From the NCBI RefSeq assembly GCF_029784135.1, contig NC_073746.1, positions 225,631,882 to 225,695,881 on the forward strand: 64,000 bases of DNA, given 5' to 3'. Both the position numbers and the translations under genes were made by a program. Under the pieces are notes generated by a model. That model had not been told where the DNA came from and searched no databases. It was given only the letters and a program-made list of their open reading frames with translations. This document shows, one piece after another, positions 1-12,250 of this stretch; positions within the stretch are counted from its first letter, which is position 1, and each line of letters opens with the position of its first letter. The stretch comes from Toxorhynchites rutilus septentrionalis. Its lineage: Eukaryota > Arthropoda > Insecta > Diptera > Culicidae.

Positions 1-447
1 TCTAACCTTAGAGATTTCGACCACGGAGGAAAATAATCTTGCCAGATCTTTCGAAACCTGAATGACATTAATTGCCTTTCCTTTTGGTTTAGGCCGGAAA
101 AAAACAACCCATGGACCAGCTCCAAGTGCATCGTCTGGATAGACCTTGACACGAGGAGAGGAAACAACTGAGGGGGAGGACGAGGTCGATTGTTGAACGG
201 GAGCGGTATCAGTAGGGCTGGGAGGCAAGTTCGGTAGTAGAGCGGAAGCGGGAGCGGGAGATTGAGGGGGCGAAGAGGAAAAGTTTGCCAATTTTCTTGA
301 GGGGGGCTTGTTAAGGTAGATTACCTCTTTCTCTGAAGAGACATCTTCTGAGGGGGGAACGCGTTTAAGCGACTTCCCAGCCCCCGTTGTAGCTAGTGAG
401 GAGGAAACAGTAGTTTCAAACTCCATGTCAACATGACCTTCTGCCAT
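1..447 (-). CDS. ORF1 (Gag-like) N-terminal part, copy A, partial
   Basis: The frame opens at the ATG at 445-447 and stays open to the edge of the window. It corresponds to about residues 1-149 of the 522-residue ORF1 at 9168-10736: an acidic N-terminus, a Ser/Pro-rich linker, and the start of the folded region preceding the zinc knuckles. The knuckles themselves are outside the window. ORF1 proteins of this class bind the element RNA and form ribonucleoprotein particles. No stop or frameshift is visible in this part. Confidence 0.75.
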   Translation of the reverse strand, partial: MAEGHVDMEFETTVSSSLATTGAGKSLKRVPPSEDVSSEKEVIYLNKPPSRKLANFSSSPPQSPAPASALLPNLPPSPTDTAPVQQSTSSSPSVVSSPRVKVYPDDALGAGPWVVFFRPKPKGKAINVIQVSKDLARLFSSVVEISKVR

Positions 448-783
448 TACGGCAGATATAAAATAATATAATTATTATTTTTTTTTTGTATTTCTAAACC
501 TAATATATATTATACCTAAATCGCACACCAATGCGAATGAAATGAAGCGGTGTCTCAATCGAACCGCGTGGCAATCGCTCGGCACAGATGCAACGGTATA
601 TCGCACCACAACACGATGATGGAATCGATGACGATGCTAAAGCACACACAGCGATGATACGGCACACGCACCGCGTCCGCCGTGGAGGACTTCTTCCTCA
701 CGCTGGTAGTGATTGCTGCTCTCCTCACTCGCGCAATAAAGAGAACCCCGTTAGGGTGAAATAACTTCACCAGCCACGAACTG
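448..783 (-). promoter_or_regulatory. 5' UTR and internal promoter region of copy A
   Basis: About 336 bp between the inferred transcription start (CAGTTCGTGGCTGG, minus strand, at about 783) and the ORF1 ATG. The same sequence is present at 10737-11072, 22474-22806 and 32779-33114. The small open frame inside it (555-770) has no recognisable product. The promoter assignment rests on position and on the CAGT-type start, not on any assay. Confidence 0.5.
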
Positions 784-1207
784 ATAACGGTATAATCTCC
801 ACTTTATAATAGACGCGAACAAATTTGCGACCGATGTCTTCGGACTGCGCGAGCTGAATGATCGCATGAACCATGGACAAGTCAAAAACATGTTTTTTGA
901 CAAAATGCCGGCCGTTTGAAAAAAATGTCGTCTTTAAAGTTTTTTCTCCTGTTTCCCGATTTTTTGAAAATAGTCAAATTTCAAAAATATTATTTCTTAT
1001 TGGTTTATACCATAGAGAGACGCGTACAGATTGTGTTCTTATAAATACGACATAAATCGGTTCAGTAGAACTTGAGATATCGTGTACGCCAGTTTGAAAA
1101 ATTTAGTTTCGAGTGAAGTTTTTTGACCGTACCAGGTTAAAAACCGCATCACTAAAATGGTTATAACTCGATAATTAATAAGATTTTCGAAAACGGTATA
1201 TTCTTGA

Positions 1208-1960
1208 ATGCCTGAACCTCAGAAATATGAAGAAAAAAAAATAGTTTGTTCAGGCAGGCACTCTTCTTCGAACGCATTTTCATGGGCTCATGGGCTCGAT
1301 TTTCAAAGTCTGTGCGAGCTGCCTGAATTCGACATTATTCTGTACCAAAGAATAATCAAGCCAGTACCCATAATTAATGTGGATGGGGGACCAGACGAGA
1401 ACCCTCGTATTAAAAAGGTTATATATATTTTTGATCCATCATTTTAATCAATTGAATCTTGATGCAATATTAGTTGCTACAAATTTTCCAGCACGCAATG
1501 CATTCAACTGAGTTGAAAGTGGGAATGTACCTCTTTCTCGGTAGGTTAAATACTTCTTCGTGATCAAGGGATAAGGGATCTCACTTGGATGAAAAACTCA
1601 AAACAAGAGGCCCGGAATTGGAAACAAAACATTTTTAGTATGCAGGGGAATTGTTAACTTATTTGTGGAATAACCTAGCGATCGATAGTTATCCCGTCAA
1701 AGCAGAATATATTAAACTCCCAAATCGACGAAGCGGAATTAGTACGATATTAAGCCGAGTGGTTTGCTCGTCACGTAAGAACATCCCAAGGCCTTTTGCA
1801 AGTAGTGAAATGTAACGACAGGAACTGCTGCAATGAACGAAGGGTTAGTTACTTTTGTGTAAATCAACATCAATTTATACCAGTCCATGTTCTTCTCAGC
1901 TAAATACCAGATGGTTTGAAAGTACCAATCCAAACAGATGTGAGCATTAATTTTCCGTCT
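1208..1960 (+). pseudogene. Decayed fragment of a dispersed uncharacterised insect protein (DGGPDENPR-type), spacer 1
   Basis: The first open stretch (1208-1447) contains VDGGPDENPR preceded by a GRHSSSNAFS-like segment. After a one-base frame change near 1440 the next frame reads NLDAILVATNFPARNAFN, and further recognisable pieces continue, broken by stops, to about 1960. From memory these motifs, in this order, match a widespread uncharacterised protein of invertebrate genomes that behaves like repeat-borne sequence. I cannot name its function. All four spacers carry the same relic, so the decay predates the duplication. The downstream limit is approximate. Confidence 0.45.
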
Positions 1961-4533
<2,573 letters not shown>

Positions 4534-4589
4534 AATTCCACCAAGGTGGTAAATTAATTACTTAAAATTGAATCCTATATCTCAATGTA

Positions 4590-4661
<72 letters not shown>

Positions 4662-4717
4662 TACATTGAGATATACGATTCAATTTTAAGTAATTAATTT
4701 ACCACCTTGGTGGAATT
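4534..4717. repeat. Near-perfect 184-bp palindrome centred on (TA)n, spacer 1
   Basis: The left arm begins AATTCCACCAAGGTGGTAAA and the right arm ends with its reverse complement. The arms match at 60 of 61 positions; the only mismatch is C in the left arm and G at the matching base of the other. Between them lies a pure TA tract, which is itself self-complementary. Both arms derive from the Jockey 3' UTR tail, one of them inverted. Equivalent palindromes lie at 14832-15027, 26564-26759 and 36849-37044. Confidence 0.85.
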
Positions 4718-5145
4718 GGTTTTGAATTTGATCCACTAAATCTAAGCCTAACCTACTATAAACTAATAATCAAATATACTAAGCAGACCTAACCTAACCT
4801 AACGTACTATGTACAAGTCGCGTATTAAAGCATGCTTTGAGGCATGGCATTTAGTAAAAAATTTTGATTATTTCATAAATTTCAGAATCTATTCTTGAGA
4901 TGCAAGCCTGTTGCTGGAGGTCTGAAATTCTGATGTCAAAAGGACGATCAAGGGTCATCCTCAAGATCCTATTCTGTGCAACCTGGATTTTGTTCCTGTG
5001 AGTTTGTGCGCAAGATTCCCACACCGGAACTGCGTAAAAGATGGCAGGTGCAATGATTTGCTTGTAGACTGCCAATTTGTTTACTCTCGAGAGGCGGGAT
5101 CTGCGACAGATTAACGGATATAAGCACCTAACCAGAGCGGAGCAC
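4718..5145 (-). pseudogene. Jockey 3' fragment interrupted by the I-like retrotransposon, spacer 1
   Basis: This is the 3' UTR and ORF2 C-terminus of the outer Jockey copy. The coding part (open from 4851 to 5145) matches the uninterrupted Jockey element at 37178-37472. It breaks off after GCGGAGCAC at 5145, where the poly(A) end of retrotransposon copy B begins. In the intact parent the sequence continues TTCAGCAATG. Confidence 0.8.
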
Positions 5146-5497
5146 TTTTTTTTTTTTTATAAATTCGTTTATTTTTACAGGCTCAGTTACATAAGTTTAA
5201 AGGAGCCGAAATCTTAAATATATTTTTAAAACTATATATATGAACAATTTTCTTAAATCTATGGTTAGTAATGTGGGAAACCGATTACTCGTGGTGGACT
5301 CGAGATTAAAAGGGTGACATTTTCTCAGGAAAAGGATGGGGTATAAGGAAATTATTACAATGTTGATAATCACACACACTCAATTCTTAAATCTATTCGT
5401 ACATCAGTTGTGAATTTACATTTCATTCTTTTGTTTATAGCAAGCGGACCAATTACTCACAAAGGAAGAAATGGAGGGTATAAGGATATAAGGATAA

Positions 5498-8400
5498 TCA
5501 CACACGAACATCGATAGATTTAAGGAAAACATATATTTGGGACATGTAATCAAGGTCTAACCGAGCCAACACATCTCTCACCGGCACATTGGGCTGCCTT
5601 CCTCTAGCCCGAAGGGAGTTCTCTAAATTCGATCTGGCAACAAGATACACCTCACACGACCAAACAACGTGTTCGATGTCGTGGTAACCTCGGCCACAAA
5701 CGCAGATATTGCTGCCGGCCAGATTGAAACGAAAGAGTAGCGCGTCTAACGAACAGTGATTGGACATGAGTCGGGAGAAGGTGCGAATAAAGTCCCGACT
5801 CAAGTCCAGACTTTTGAACCATGGTTTGAGGCTAACCTTAGGGATAATCGAGTGAAACCACCGGCCCAATTCATCTTCGTTCCATTTGCGTTGCCAGTTA
5901 GCGATGGTATTTTTACGGACTAAAGAGTAAAATTCATTGAAGGCGATTTGACGCTGATAAATATCGCCTTCAATCGCACCTACCTTTGCTAATGAGTCAG
6001 CCCTCTCATTACCCGGAATTGAGCAATGAGAAGGGACCCACACAAAGGTAATGACATAACAGCGTCTGGATAAAGCACTCAAAATTTTTCGTATTCTCTC
6101 AAGGAAGTACGGCGAGTGCTTTTCCGGCCTCACTGAACGGATAGCTTCGACAGAGCTAAGACTATCCGTTACAATGTAATAGTGTTCAACAGGTCGTGAG
6201 GCGACGCTGTCCAGCGCCCAATGAATTGCTGCCAATTCAGCAATATACACTGAGCAAGGATTCTGAAGACTGTGTGAGGTGCTAAAAAATTCGTTGAACA
6301 CTCCAAATCCTGTGGACTCATTTATAGTGGACCCATCAGTAAAGTACATATTATCACAATTGATACCCCTATATTTTTCATCGAAGATCGTTGGAGCGAT
6401 CCTCGATCGTTGGTAATCTGAATATCCATGGATATCTTGCTTCATGGACAGATCAAAATGCACAGAGGAATTGATGTAGTCAGGGAAACAAACACGGTTG
6501 GGAATATACAAAGAAGAATCAACCTGCATGGAGATGAATTCATGATATGAACTCATGAATCCGGAGTGAAAATTTAGCTCGATCAGCCGCTCAAAATTTC
6601 CGATCACCAATAGGTTCATGACCTTACACCGGATGAAGAACCGAAGAGATAATAAATTGAAGCGATCTTTTAGTGGGAGTAGGCCTGCCAAAACCTCGAG
6701 ACTCATGGTATGCGTTGAGGGCATACATCCCAACGCAATACGGAGACAAAGATACTGAATTCGCTCGAGTTTAATTAAGTGTGTTTTGGCAGCTGATTGA
6801 AAACAGAAACTGCCATACTCCATCACTGAGAGAATAGTTGTTCTATACAACATTATAAGATCTTCGGGATGGGCTCCCCACCAGGTGCCGGTAATTGTAC
6901 GGAGAAAATTTATTCTTTGTTGGCATTTTTTACTCAGATACCTAATATGGGCCCCCCAAGTACATTTGGAGTCGAACCAGACCCCAAGATACTTGAATGA
7001 CATAGCATGAGTGATCGGATTACCCAAAAGTTGAAGCTTTGGTTTTGCTGGTCTATGCTTCCTAGAAAAAACCACCATCTCTGTTTTCTCCGTGGAGAAT
7101 TCGATCCCTAGCCCAATGGCCCAGGTTGAAAAATTGTTCAAAGTATCTTGTAAGGGTCCTTGCAGGTCGGATTCGTTTGATCCTACGACAGACACCACTC
7201 CGTCATCTGCAAGTTGTCTTAGGCTGCAATTTTGTGTAAGACAATTGTCGATGTCGCTTACATAGAAGTTGTACAAAAGGGGGCTTAAACATGAGCCCTG
7301 GGGGAGGCCCATGTAGGAGGCCCGATTTACTGTCGAATCCCCGTGAGAAAAATTCAACTGTTTCTCACAAAGCAAGTTATATAACATATTATTCAACAGA
7401 GGCGGCAGACCCCGAGAGTGTAATTTGTCTGACAAAACCTCTATTGAAACAAAGGCCCCCTTTATGTCCAAGAATACTGAAGCCATTTGTTTTTTTTCGG
7501 CGTAAGCCATTTGAATTTCTGAAGAAAGCAACGCAAGACAATCATTCGTCCCCTTGCCCCTGCGGAACCCATATTGTGTATCTGAGAGTAAGCCATTCGT
7601 TTCAACCCAATGATCAAGGCGAAACAAGATCATTTTCTCCAACAATTTCCGTATACAAGACAGCATTGCTATTGGGCGGTACGAATTGAAGTCGGACGCG
7701 GGTTTTCCGGGTTTTTGAATAGCTATAATTCGCACTTGTCTCCAATCATCTGAAACAATATTATGCTCCAGAAACCGATTGAATAAATTCAACAAGCGAT
7801 GTTTCGCCACATCAGGGAGGTTTTTTAACAAGTTGAACTTAATTCTATCCGTTCCTGGAGCAGAATTGTTACATGAAAGGAGAGCAAGAGAGAATTCTAC
7901 CATCGAAAACTCAGAATCAAGATCGCACCTATCTTGTGGTATATCTCGAACAATTTTCTGCACGGGAGCGGAATCGGGACAAACCTTCCGTGCAAAATTA
8001 AAAATCCATCGATGTGAATATTCTTCGCTTTCATTCGTTGAAGAGCGATTTCTCATGTTTCGAGCCACTTTCCATAATTTTTTCATTGATGTTTCTCGTG
8101 ACAAACCTCCCACGAAATTTCGCCAATAAGCACGTTTTTTCCCTTTGATCAAATTTTTGAACTGATTTTCAAGGTGCAAATACGTTTGAAAATTCTTAAT
8201 GGTTCCACGTTTCCGAAAAGCTTTAAATGCGTTCGATTTATCCTGATAAAGCTTGGAACATTGGCTATCCCACCATGGATTGGGAGGCCTTTGACGAAAA
8301 GTGGAGCCTGGGATGGGTTTCGTTTGAGCGCGAACCGCGCTGTCATATATCAAACGAGAAAGGAAGTTATACTCCTCCAATGGAGGCAAACCATCTCTGG

Positions 8401-9103
8401 AATTGATGGCTAGAGCAACTGCGTCCGCATATTTTTCCCAGTCAATGTGTCTTGTGAGGTCATATGCCATGTTTATAGATTCAGAAGAATTCGAACCAAT
8501 GGTGATGGAAATTTTGATTGGCAAGTGGTCACTGCCGTTGGGGTCCTGGATTACATTCCACTTGCAATCTAACGATAGTGAATTCGAGCAAAGCGAGAGG
8601 TCAAGAGCACTTGGGTTAGCAGGAGGTTTAGGTACACGTGTTGTTTCCCCAGTGTTCAAAACGGTCATATTGAAGCTGTTACAAAGGTCATATATCAACA
8701 ATGAACGATTGTCGTCGTACTGTTCCCCCCAGGCAGTTCCGTGAGAGTTGAAGTCTCCCAAGATCAATCGTGGCTCAGGAAGGAGTGAGCACATGTCAAC
8801 AAGTTGATTGCGGCTAACCGCAGCTCTCGGAGGCCAATACAAGCTGACAATACAGAGGTCTTTGCCTCTGATGTTTGCATGACAAGCAACAGCTTCGATC
8901 CCTCCAATAGGTGGAAGGTCAATTCGAAAAAATGAGTGGCACTTATTGATACCCAATAGCACCCCTCCGTATCTGTCATCACGGTCCAAGCGTATGATAT
9001 TAAAATTGTGGAAAGAGAGATCATCTCGCGAAGAAAGCCAAGTTTCGGACAGAGCAAAAACATCACAATTGAACTTATGAATTAAAAATTTGAATGTATC
9101 CAA
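5498..9103 (-). CDS. ORF2 polyprotein, copy B: AP-like endonuclease, reverse transcriptase, RNase H
   Basis: Open for 1201 codons from a TTG at 9103. Endonuclease: E20 (LSETW), GDFN at 116-119 and SDH at 191-193. Reverse transcriptase: SYRPIAMLS near 474-482, FLDIKGAF at 544-551, GLPQG near 599-603 and the catalytic LADD at 632-635. RNase H: TDGS 922-925, E956, D980 and D1036. A C-terminal CxC..H..C segment follows. ORF2 nicks the target and copies the RNA by target-primed reverse transcription. The native start is probably the ATG at 9173-9175, which overlaps the ORF1 stop, but a TGA at 9128-9130 replaces the Trp of the expected QWNCRS motif. The frame as listed therefore lacks the N-terminal catalytic Asn, so function is doubtful despite the otherwise intact domains. 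Confidence 0.9.
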   Translation of the reverse strand: MDTFKFLIHKFNCDVFALSETWLSSRDDLSFHNFNIIRLDRDDRYGGVLLGINKCHSFFRIDLPPIGGIEAVACHANIRGKDLCIVSLYWPPRAAVSRNQLVDMCSLLPEPRLILGDFNSHGTAWGEQYDDNRSLLIYDLCNSFNMTVLNTGETTRVPKPPANPSALDLSLCSNSLSLDCKWNVIQDPNGSDHLPIKISITIGSNSSESINMAYDLTRHIDWEKYADAVALAINSRDGLPPLEEYNFLSRLIYDSAVRAQTKPIPGSTFRQRPPNPWWDSQCSKLYQDKSNAFKAFRKRGTIKNFQTYLHLENQFKNLIKGKKRAYWRNFVGGLSRETSMKKLWKVARNMRNRSSTNESEEYSHRWIFNFARKVCPDSAPVQKIVRDIPQDRCDLDSEFSMVEFSLALLSCNNSAPGTDRIKFNLLKNLPDVAKHRLLNLFNRFLEHNIVSDDWRQVRIIAIQKPGKPASDFNSYRPIAMLSCIRKLLEKMILFRLDHWVETNGLLSDTQYGFRRGKGTNDCLALLSSEIQMAYAEKKQMASVFLDIKGAFVSIEVLSDKLHSRGLPPLLNNMLYNLLCEKQLNFSHGDSTVNRASYMGLPQGSCLSPLLYNFYVSDIDNCLTQNCSLRQLADDGVVSVVGSNESDLQGPLQDTLNNFSTWAIGLGIEFSTEKTEMVVFSRKHRPAKPKLQLLGNPITHAMSFKYLGVWFDSKCTWGAHIRYLSKKCQQRINFLRTITGTWWGAHPEDLIMLYRTTILSVMEYGSFCFQSAAKTHLIKLERIQYLCLRIALGCMPSTHTMSLEVLAGLLPLKDRFNLLSLRFFIRCKVMNLLVIGNFERLIELNFHSGFMSSYHEFISMQVDSSLYIPNRVCFPDYINSSVHFDLSMKQDIHGYSDYQRSRIAPTIFDEKYRGINCDNMYFTDGSTINESTGFGVFNEFFSTSHSLQNPCSVYIAELAAIHWALDSVASRPVEHYYIVTDSLSSVEAIRSVRPEKHSPYFLERIRKILSALSRRCYVITFVWVPSHCSIPGNERADSLAKVGAIEGDIYQRQIAFNEFYSLVRKNTIANWQRKWNEDELGRWFHSIIPKVSLKPWFKSLDLSRDFIRTFSRLMSNHCSLDALLFRFNLAGSNICVCGRGYHDIEHVVWSCEVYLVARSNLENSLRARGRQPNVPVRDVLARLDLDYMSQIYVFLKSIDVRV

Positions 9104-9167
9104 TTTAGGGATAAGACTACGACAATTTCACTGTAAAACAGTGATATCTCCGACCTCTCTATTTAAA

Positions 9168-10736
9168 TTAGACATCAAGAGAGATAATCATTGCAAGGAG
9201 GGGCCATGTTTGCATCAATTGTTGCAAAATTGTCTTTAATACTGGAAGCATTGAAATGACAATGGTTCTGATGGAGTCGGAAACATTAAAACACTTGAAG
9301 ATTTGGTCCAAAAGGTCAGACAACTTTATAAATCCCGATTGGGAAGATGAACTGGAAGGAAAAACAGGAACAGTTGGGGTTTTTGATGTCCCCTCGAGTG
9401 CTGGGCCATTCGAAGGTGAATTATTCCCACGGAAACCAGGAGGAACTTGATTTTGCTTGTCCGCTGCACTCGATTTTTTAGGCATGCTAACAGGGGGTAT
9501 CACCGGAGGGGCTTGTCCTTGAACTTTGGGAGTGGTCATATTTTTGCGCCGGGGATTCCCTTGGAAAATGAACGGTGTGCCCCCGTTAGCTATGTCCGCT
9601 TCTATTTCGTCAACGGGCAACGTGGCGAAGACATTTTGTGTGTTGATTGGTTGTTGTTGTTGGGCCAGTGGCGAAGCGCCCTTTAAAATATCCGCAAAAG
9701 TGCGTTTCGAGTGTTCCTTCAAAGAGCGCTTCTGTTTCTCCCAGCGACTCTTGTAAGTTTCACAAACTGAGAGCTCGTGTGGGGATCCCCCGCAATATGG
9801 ACATTTATGCTCAGTCGCACTGCAGGATTTCCCCTCATGTTGCTCTCCGCAAGTGGCACAGCGCTCCTTGTTGGCACAATAATCTGAAGTGTGACCAACT
9901 GACTTGCATTTTTGGCAAGTCATGGGCTTTGGCACGAAGAGTCGCACAGGCAATCTCAATTTGCCCACCATGACGTAGTCAGGTAGAGCGGAACCAGCAA
10001 AAGTTACTCGAAACGAGTCTGACGGCGTGAATTTAGTTTTTCCCTCTTCTTGGGATACTTTTCCTAGTTGGCGGCTGTCCAAAATTTTAACACCCACCAA
10101 CGGGAGTCTTTTAAATTTACCAACTCCTTCTTTTATCATTTCGCACGTCAGACCAGTTTCAGTTACCACCCCCGAGATTTCTACGTCATGGGAGGGCACG
10201 TAGACGCGATACTCTAGGGAGAATCTCTCGTCGATCACAATTGCATTCGCGTGTTTCCGATCACTCACGACAACACGCAGTTTGTTCGGTCTAACCTTAG
10301 AGATTTCGACCACGGAGGAATATAATCTTGCCAGATCTTTCGAAACCTGAATGACATTAATTGCCTTTCCTTTTGGTTTAGGCCGGAAAAAAACAACCCA
10401 TGGACCAGCTCCAAGTGCATCGTCTGGATAGACCTTGACACGAGGAGAGGAAACAACTGAGGGGGAGGACGAGGTCGATTGTTGAACGGGAGCGGTATCA
10501 GTAGGGCTGGGAGGCAAGTTCGGTAGTAGAGCGGAAGCGGGAGCGGGAGATTGAGGGGGCGAAGAGGAAAAGTTTGCCAATTTTCTTGAGGGGGGCTTGT
10601 TAAGGTAGATTACCTCTTTCTCTGAAGAGACATCTTCTGAGGGGGGAACGCGTTTAAGCGACTTCCCAGCCCCCGTTGTAGCTAGTGAGGAGGAAACAGT
10701 AGTTTCAAACTCCATGTCAACATGACCTTCTGCCAT
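9168..10736 (-). CDS. ORF1 (Gag-like nucleic-acid-binding protein), copy B
   Basis: 522 codons. Residues 1-100 are Ser/Pro-rich and probably disordered. About 105-270 form a folded region that starts near GPWVVFFRPKPKGKAI. Three CCHC zinc knuckles follow, at about C274-C287, C293-C305 and C312-C325. A Gln/Pro/Ser-rich tail leads to a hydrophobic C-terminus. This is the standard layout of ORF1 in I- and Jockey-type elements, where the protein coats the RNA and chaperones it. The stop TAA at 9168-9170 overlaps the probable ORF2 ATG in ATGTCTAA, which suggests ORF2 is made by termination and re-initiation. Copy D encodes an identical protein. Confidence 0.9.
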   Translation of the reverse strand: MAEGHVDMEFETTVSSSLATTGAGKSLKRVPPSEDVSSEKEVIYLNKPPSRKLANFSSSPPQSPAPASALLPNLPPSPTDTAPVQQSTSSSPSVVSSPRVKVYPDDALGAGPWVVFFRPKPKGKAINVIQVSKDLARLYSSVVEISKVRPNKLRVVVSDRKHANAIVIDERFSLEYRVYVPSHDVEISGVVTETGLTCEMIKEGVGKFKRLPLVGVKILDSRQLGKVSQEEGKTKFTPSDSFRVTFAGSALPDYVMVGKLRLPVRLFVPKPMTCQKCKSVGHTSDYCANKERCATCGEQHEGKSCSATEHKCPYCGGSPHELSVCETYKSRWEKQKRSLKEHSKRTFADILKGASPLAQQQQPINTQNVFATLPVDEIEADIANGGTPFIFQGNPRRKNMTTPKVQGQAPPVIPPVSMPKKSSAADKQNQVPPGFRGNNSPSNGPALEGTSKTPTVPVFPSSSSSQSGFIKLSDLLDQIFKCFNVSDSIRTIVISMLPVLKTILQQLMQTWPLLAMIISLDV

Positions 10737-11072
10737 TACGGCAGATATAAAATAATATAATTATTATTTTTTTTTTGTATTTCTAAACCTAATATATATT
10801 ATACCTAAATCGCACACCAATGCGAATGAAATGAAGCGGTGTCTCAATCGAACCGCGTGGCAATCGCTCGGCACAGATGCAACGGTATATCGCACCACAA
10901 CACGATGATGGAATCGATGACGATGCTAAAGCACACACAGCGATGATACGGCACACGCACCGCGTCCGCCGTGGAGGACTTCTTCCTCACGCTGGTAGTG
11001 ATTGCTGCTCTCCTCACTCGCGCAATAAAGAGAACCCCGTTAGGGTGAAATAACTTCACCAGCCACGAACTG
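10737..11072 (-). promoter_or_regulatory. 5' UTR and internal promoter region, copy B
   Basis: 336 bp from the element start CAGTTCGTGGCTGG (minus strand, about 11072) to the ORF1 ATG. It is almost identical to 448-783 and 32779-33114. Non-LTR elements carry their promoter inside the transcribed region, so this is the expected location. Confidence 0.5.
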
Positions 11073-11496
11073 ATAACGGTATAATCTCCACTTTATAATA
11101 GACGCGAACAAATTTGCGACCGATGTCTTCGGACTGCGCGAGCTGAATGATCGCATGAACCATGGACAAGTCAAAAACATGTTTTTTGACAAAATGCCGG
11201 CCGTTTGAAAAAAATGTCGTCTTTAAAGTTTTTTCTCCTGTTTCCCGATTTTTTGAAAATAGTCAAATTTCAAAAATATTATTTCTTATTGGTTTATACC
11301 ATAGAGAGACGCGTACAGATTGTGTTCTTATAAATACGACATAAATCGGTTCAGTAGAACTTGAGATATCGTGTACGCCAGTTTGAAAAATTTAGTTTCG
11401 AGTGAAGTTTTTTGACCGTACCAGGTTAAAAACCGCATCACTAAAATGGTTATAACTCGATAATTAATAAGATTTTCGAAAACGGTATATTCTTGA

Positions 11497-12250
11497 ATGC
11501 CTGAACCTCAGAAATATGAAGAAAAAAAAATAGTTTGTTCAGGCAGGCACTCTTCTTCGAACGCATTTTCATGGGCTCATGGGCTCGATTTTCAAAGTCT
11601 GTGCGAGCTGCCTGAATTCGACATTATTCTGTACCAAAGAATAATCAAGCCAGTACCCATAATTAATGTGGATGGGGGACCAGACGAGAACCCTCGTATT
11701 AAAAAGGTTATATATATTTTTGATCCATCATTTTAATCAATTGAATCTTGATGCAATATTAGTTGCTACAAATTTTCCAGCACGCAATGCATTCAACTGA
11801 GTTGAAAGTGGGAATGTACCTCTTTCTCGGTAGGTTAAATACTTCTTCGTGATCAAGGGATAAGGGATCTCACTTGGATGAAAAACTCAAAACAAGAGGC
11901 CCGGAATTGGAAACAAAACATTTTTAGTATGCAGGGGAATTGTTAACTTATTTGTGGAATAACCTAGCGATCGATAGTTATCCCGTCAAAGCAGAATATA
12001 TTAAACTCCCAAATCGACGAAGCGGAATTAGTACGATATTAAGCCGAGTGGTTTGCTCGTCACGTAAGAACATCCCAAGGCCTTTTGCAAGTAGTGAAAT
12101 GTAACGACAGGAACTGCTGCAATGAACGAAGGGTTAGTTACTTTTGTGTAAATCAACATCAATTTATACCAGTCCATGTTCTTCTCAGCTAAATACCAGA
12201 TGGTTTGAAAGTACCAATCCAAACAGATGTGAGCATTAATTTTCCGTCTT
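11497..12250 (+). pseudogene. DGGPDENPR-type relic, spacer 2
   Basis: Same decayed fragment as at 1208-1960, including the frame break after the VDGGPDENPR stretch and the following stops. It adds no independent information except that the lesions are shared. Confidence 0.45.

Larger units (their letters stand above)
1..783 (-). mobile_element. I-superfamily non-LTR retrotransposon, copy A (5' part, runs off window start)
   Basis: This is the 5' end of the same retrotransposon seen complete at 5146-11072. It matches that copy at an offset of 10,289 bp with few differences (for example one base near position 30, which changes Tyr to Phe in ORF1). It contains the first 149 codons of ORF1 (1-447) and the 5' UTR (448-783). 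Read on the minus strand, the element begins at about 783 with CAGTTCGTGGCTGG, an initiator-like start typical of internal promoters in insect non-LTR elements. The rest lies outside the window, so the array extends further to the left. Confidence 0.85.
5146..11072 (-). mobile_element. I-superfamily non-LTR retrotransposon, copy B, full length (about 5.93 kb)
   Basis: Complete element in minus orientation. The poly(A) tail appears as 13 T at 5146-5158, with an AATAAA signal just inside it. A 3' UTR of about 340 bp (5159-5497) is followed by ORF2 and ORF1, which overlap by 8 nt at the likely native ORF2 ATG, and by a 336-bp 5' UTR. The element starts with CAGTTCGTGGCTGG at about 11072. A Gag-like ORF1 with three zinc knuckles together with an endonuclease, reverse transcriptase and RNase H in ORF2 places it in the I superfamily (I or Loa type); Jockey and CR1 elements lack RNase H. 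The poly(A) tail is less usual for the I clade proper. It is not flanked by a short target-site duplication. Confidence 0.9.

Noticed and set aside
555..770. 71-codon frame in the retrotransposon 5' UTR
   Set aside because: It is identical in each copy only because the copies are duplicates; Arg/Ser-rich composition, no family motif.
7291..8744. Plus-strand open frames of 79-132 codons inside ORF2
   Set aside because: Antisense shadows of the 1201-codon ORF2; they repeat in the other copies for the same reason.
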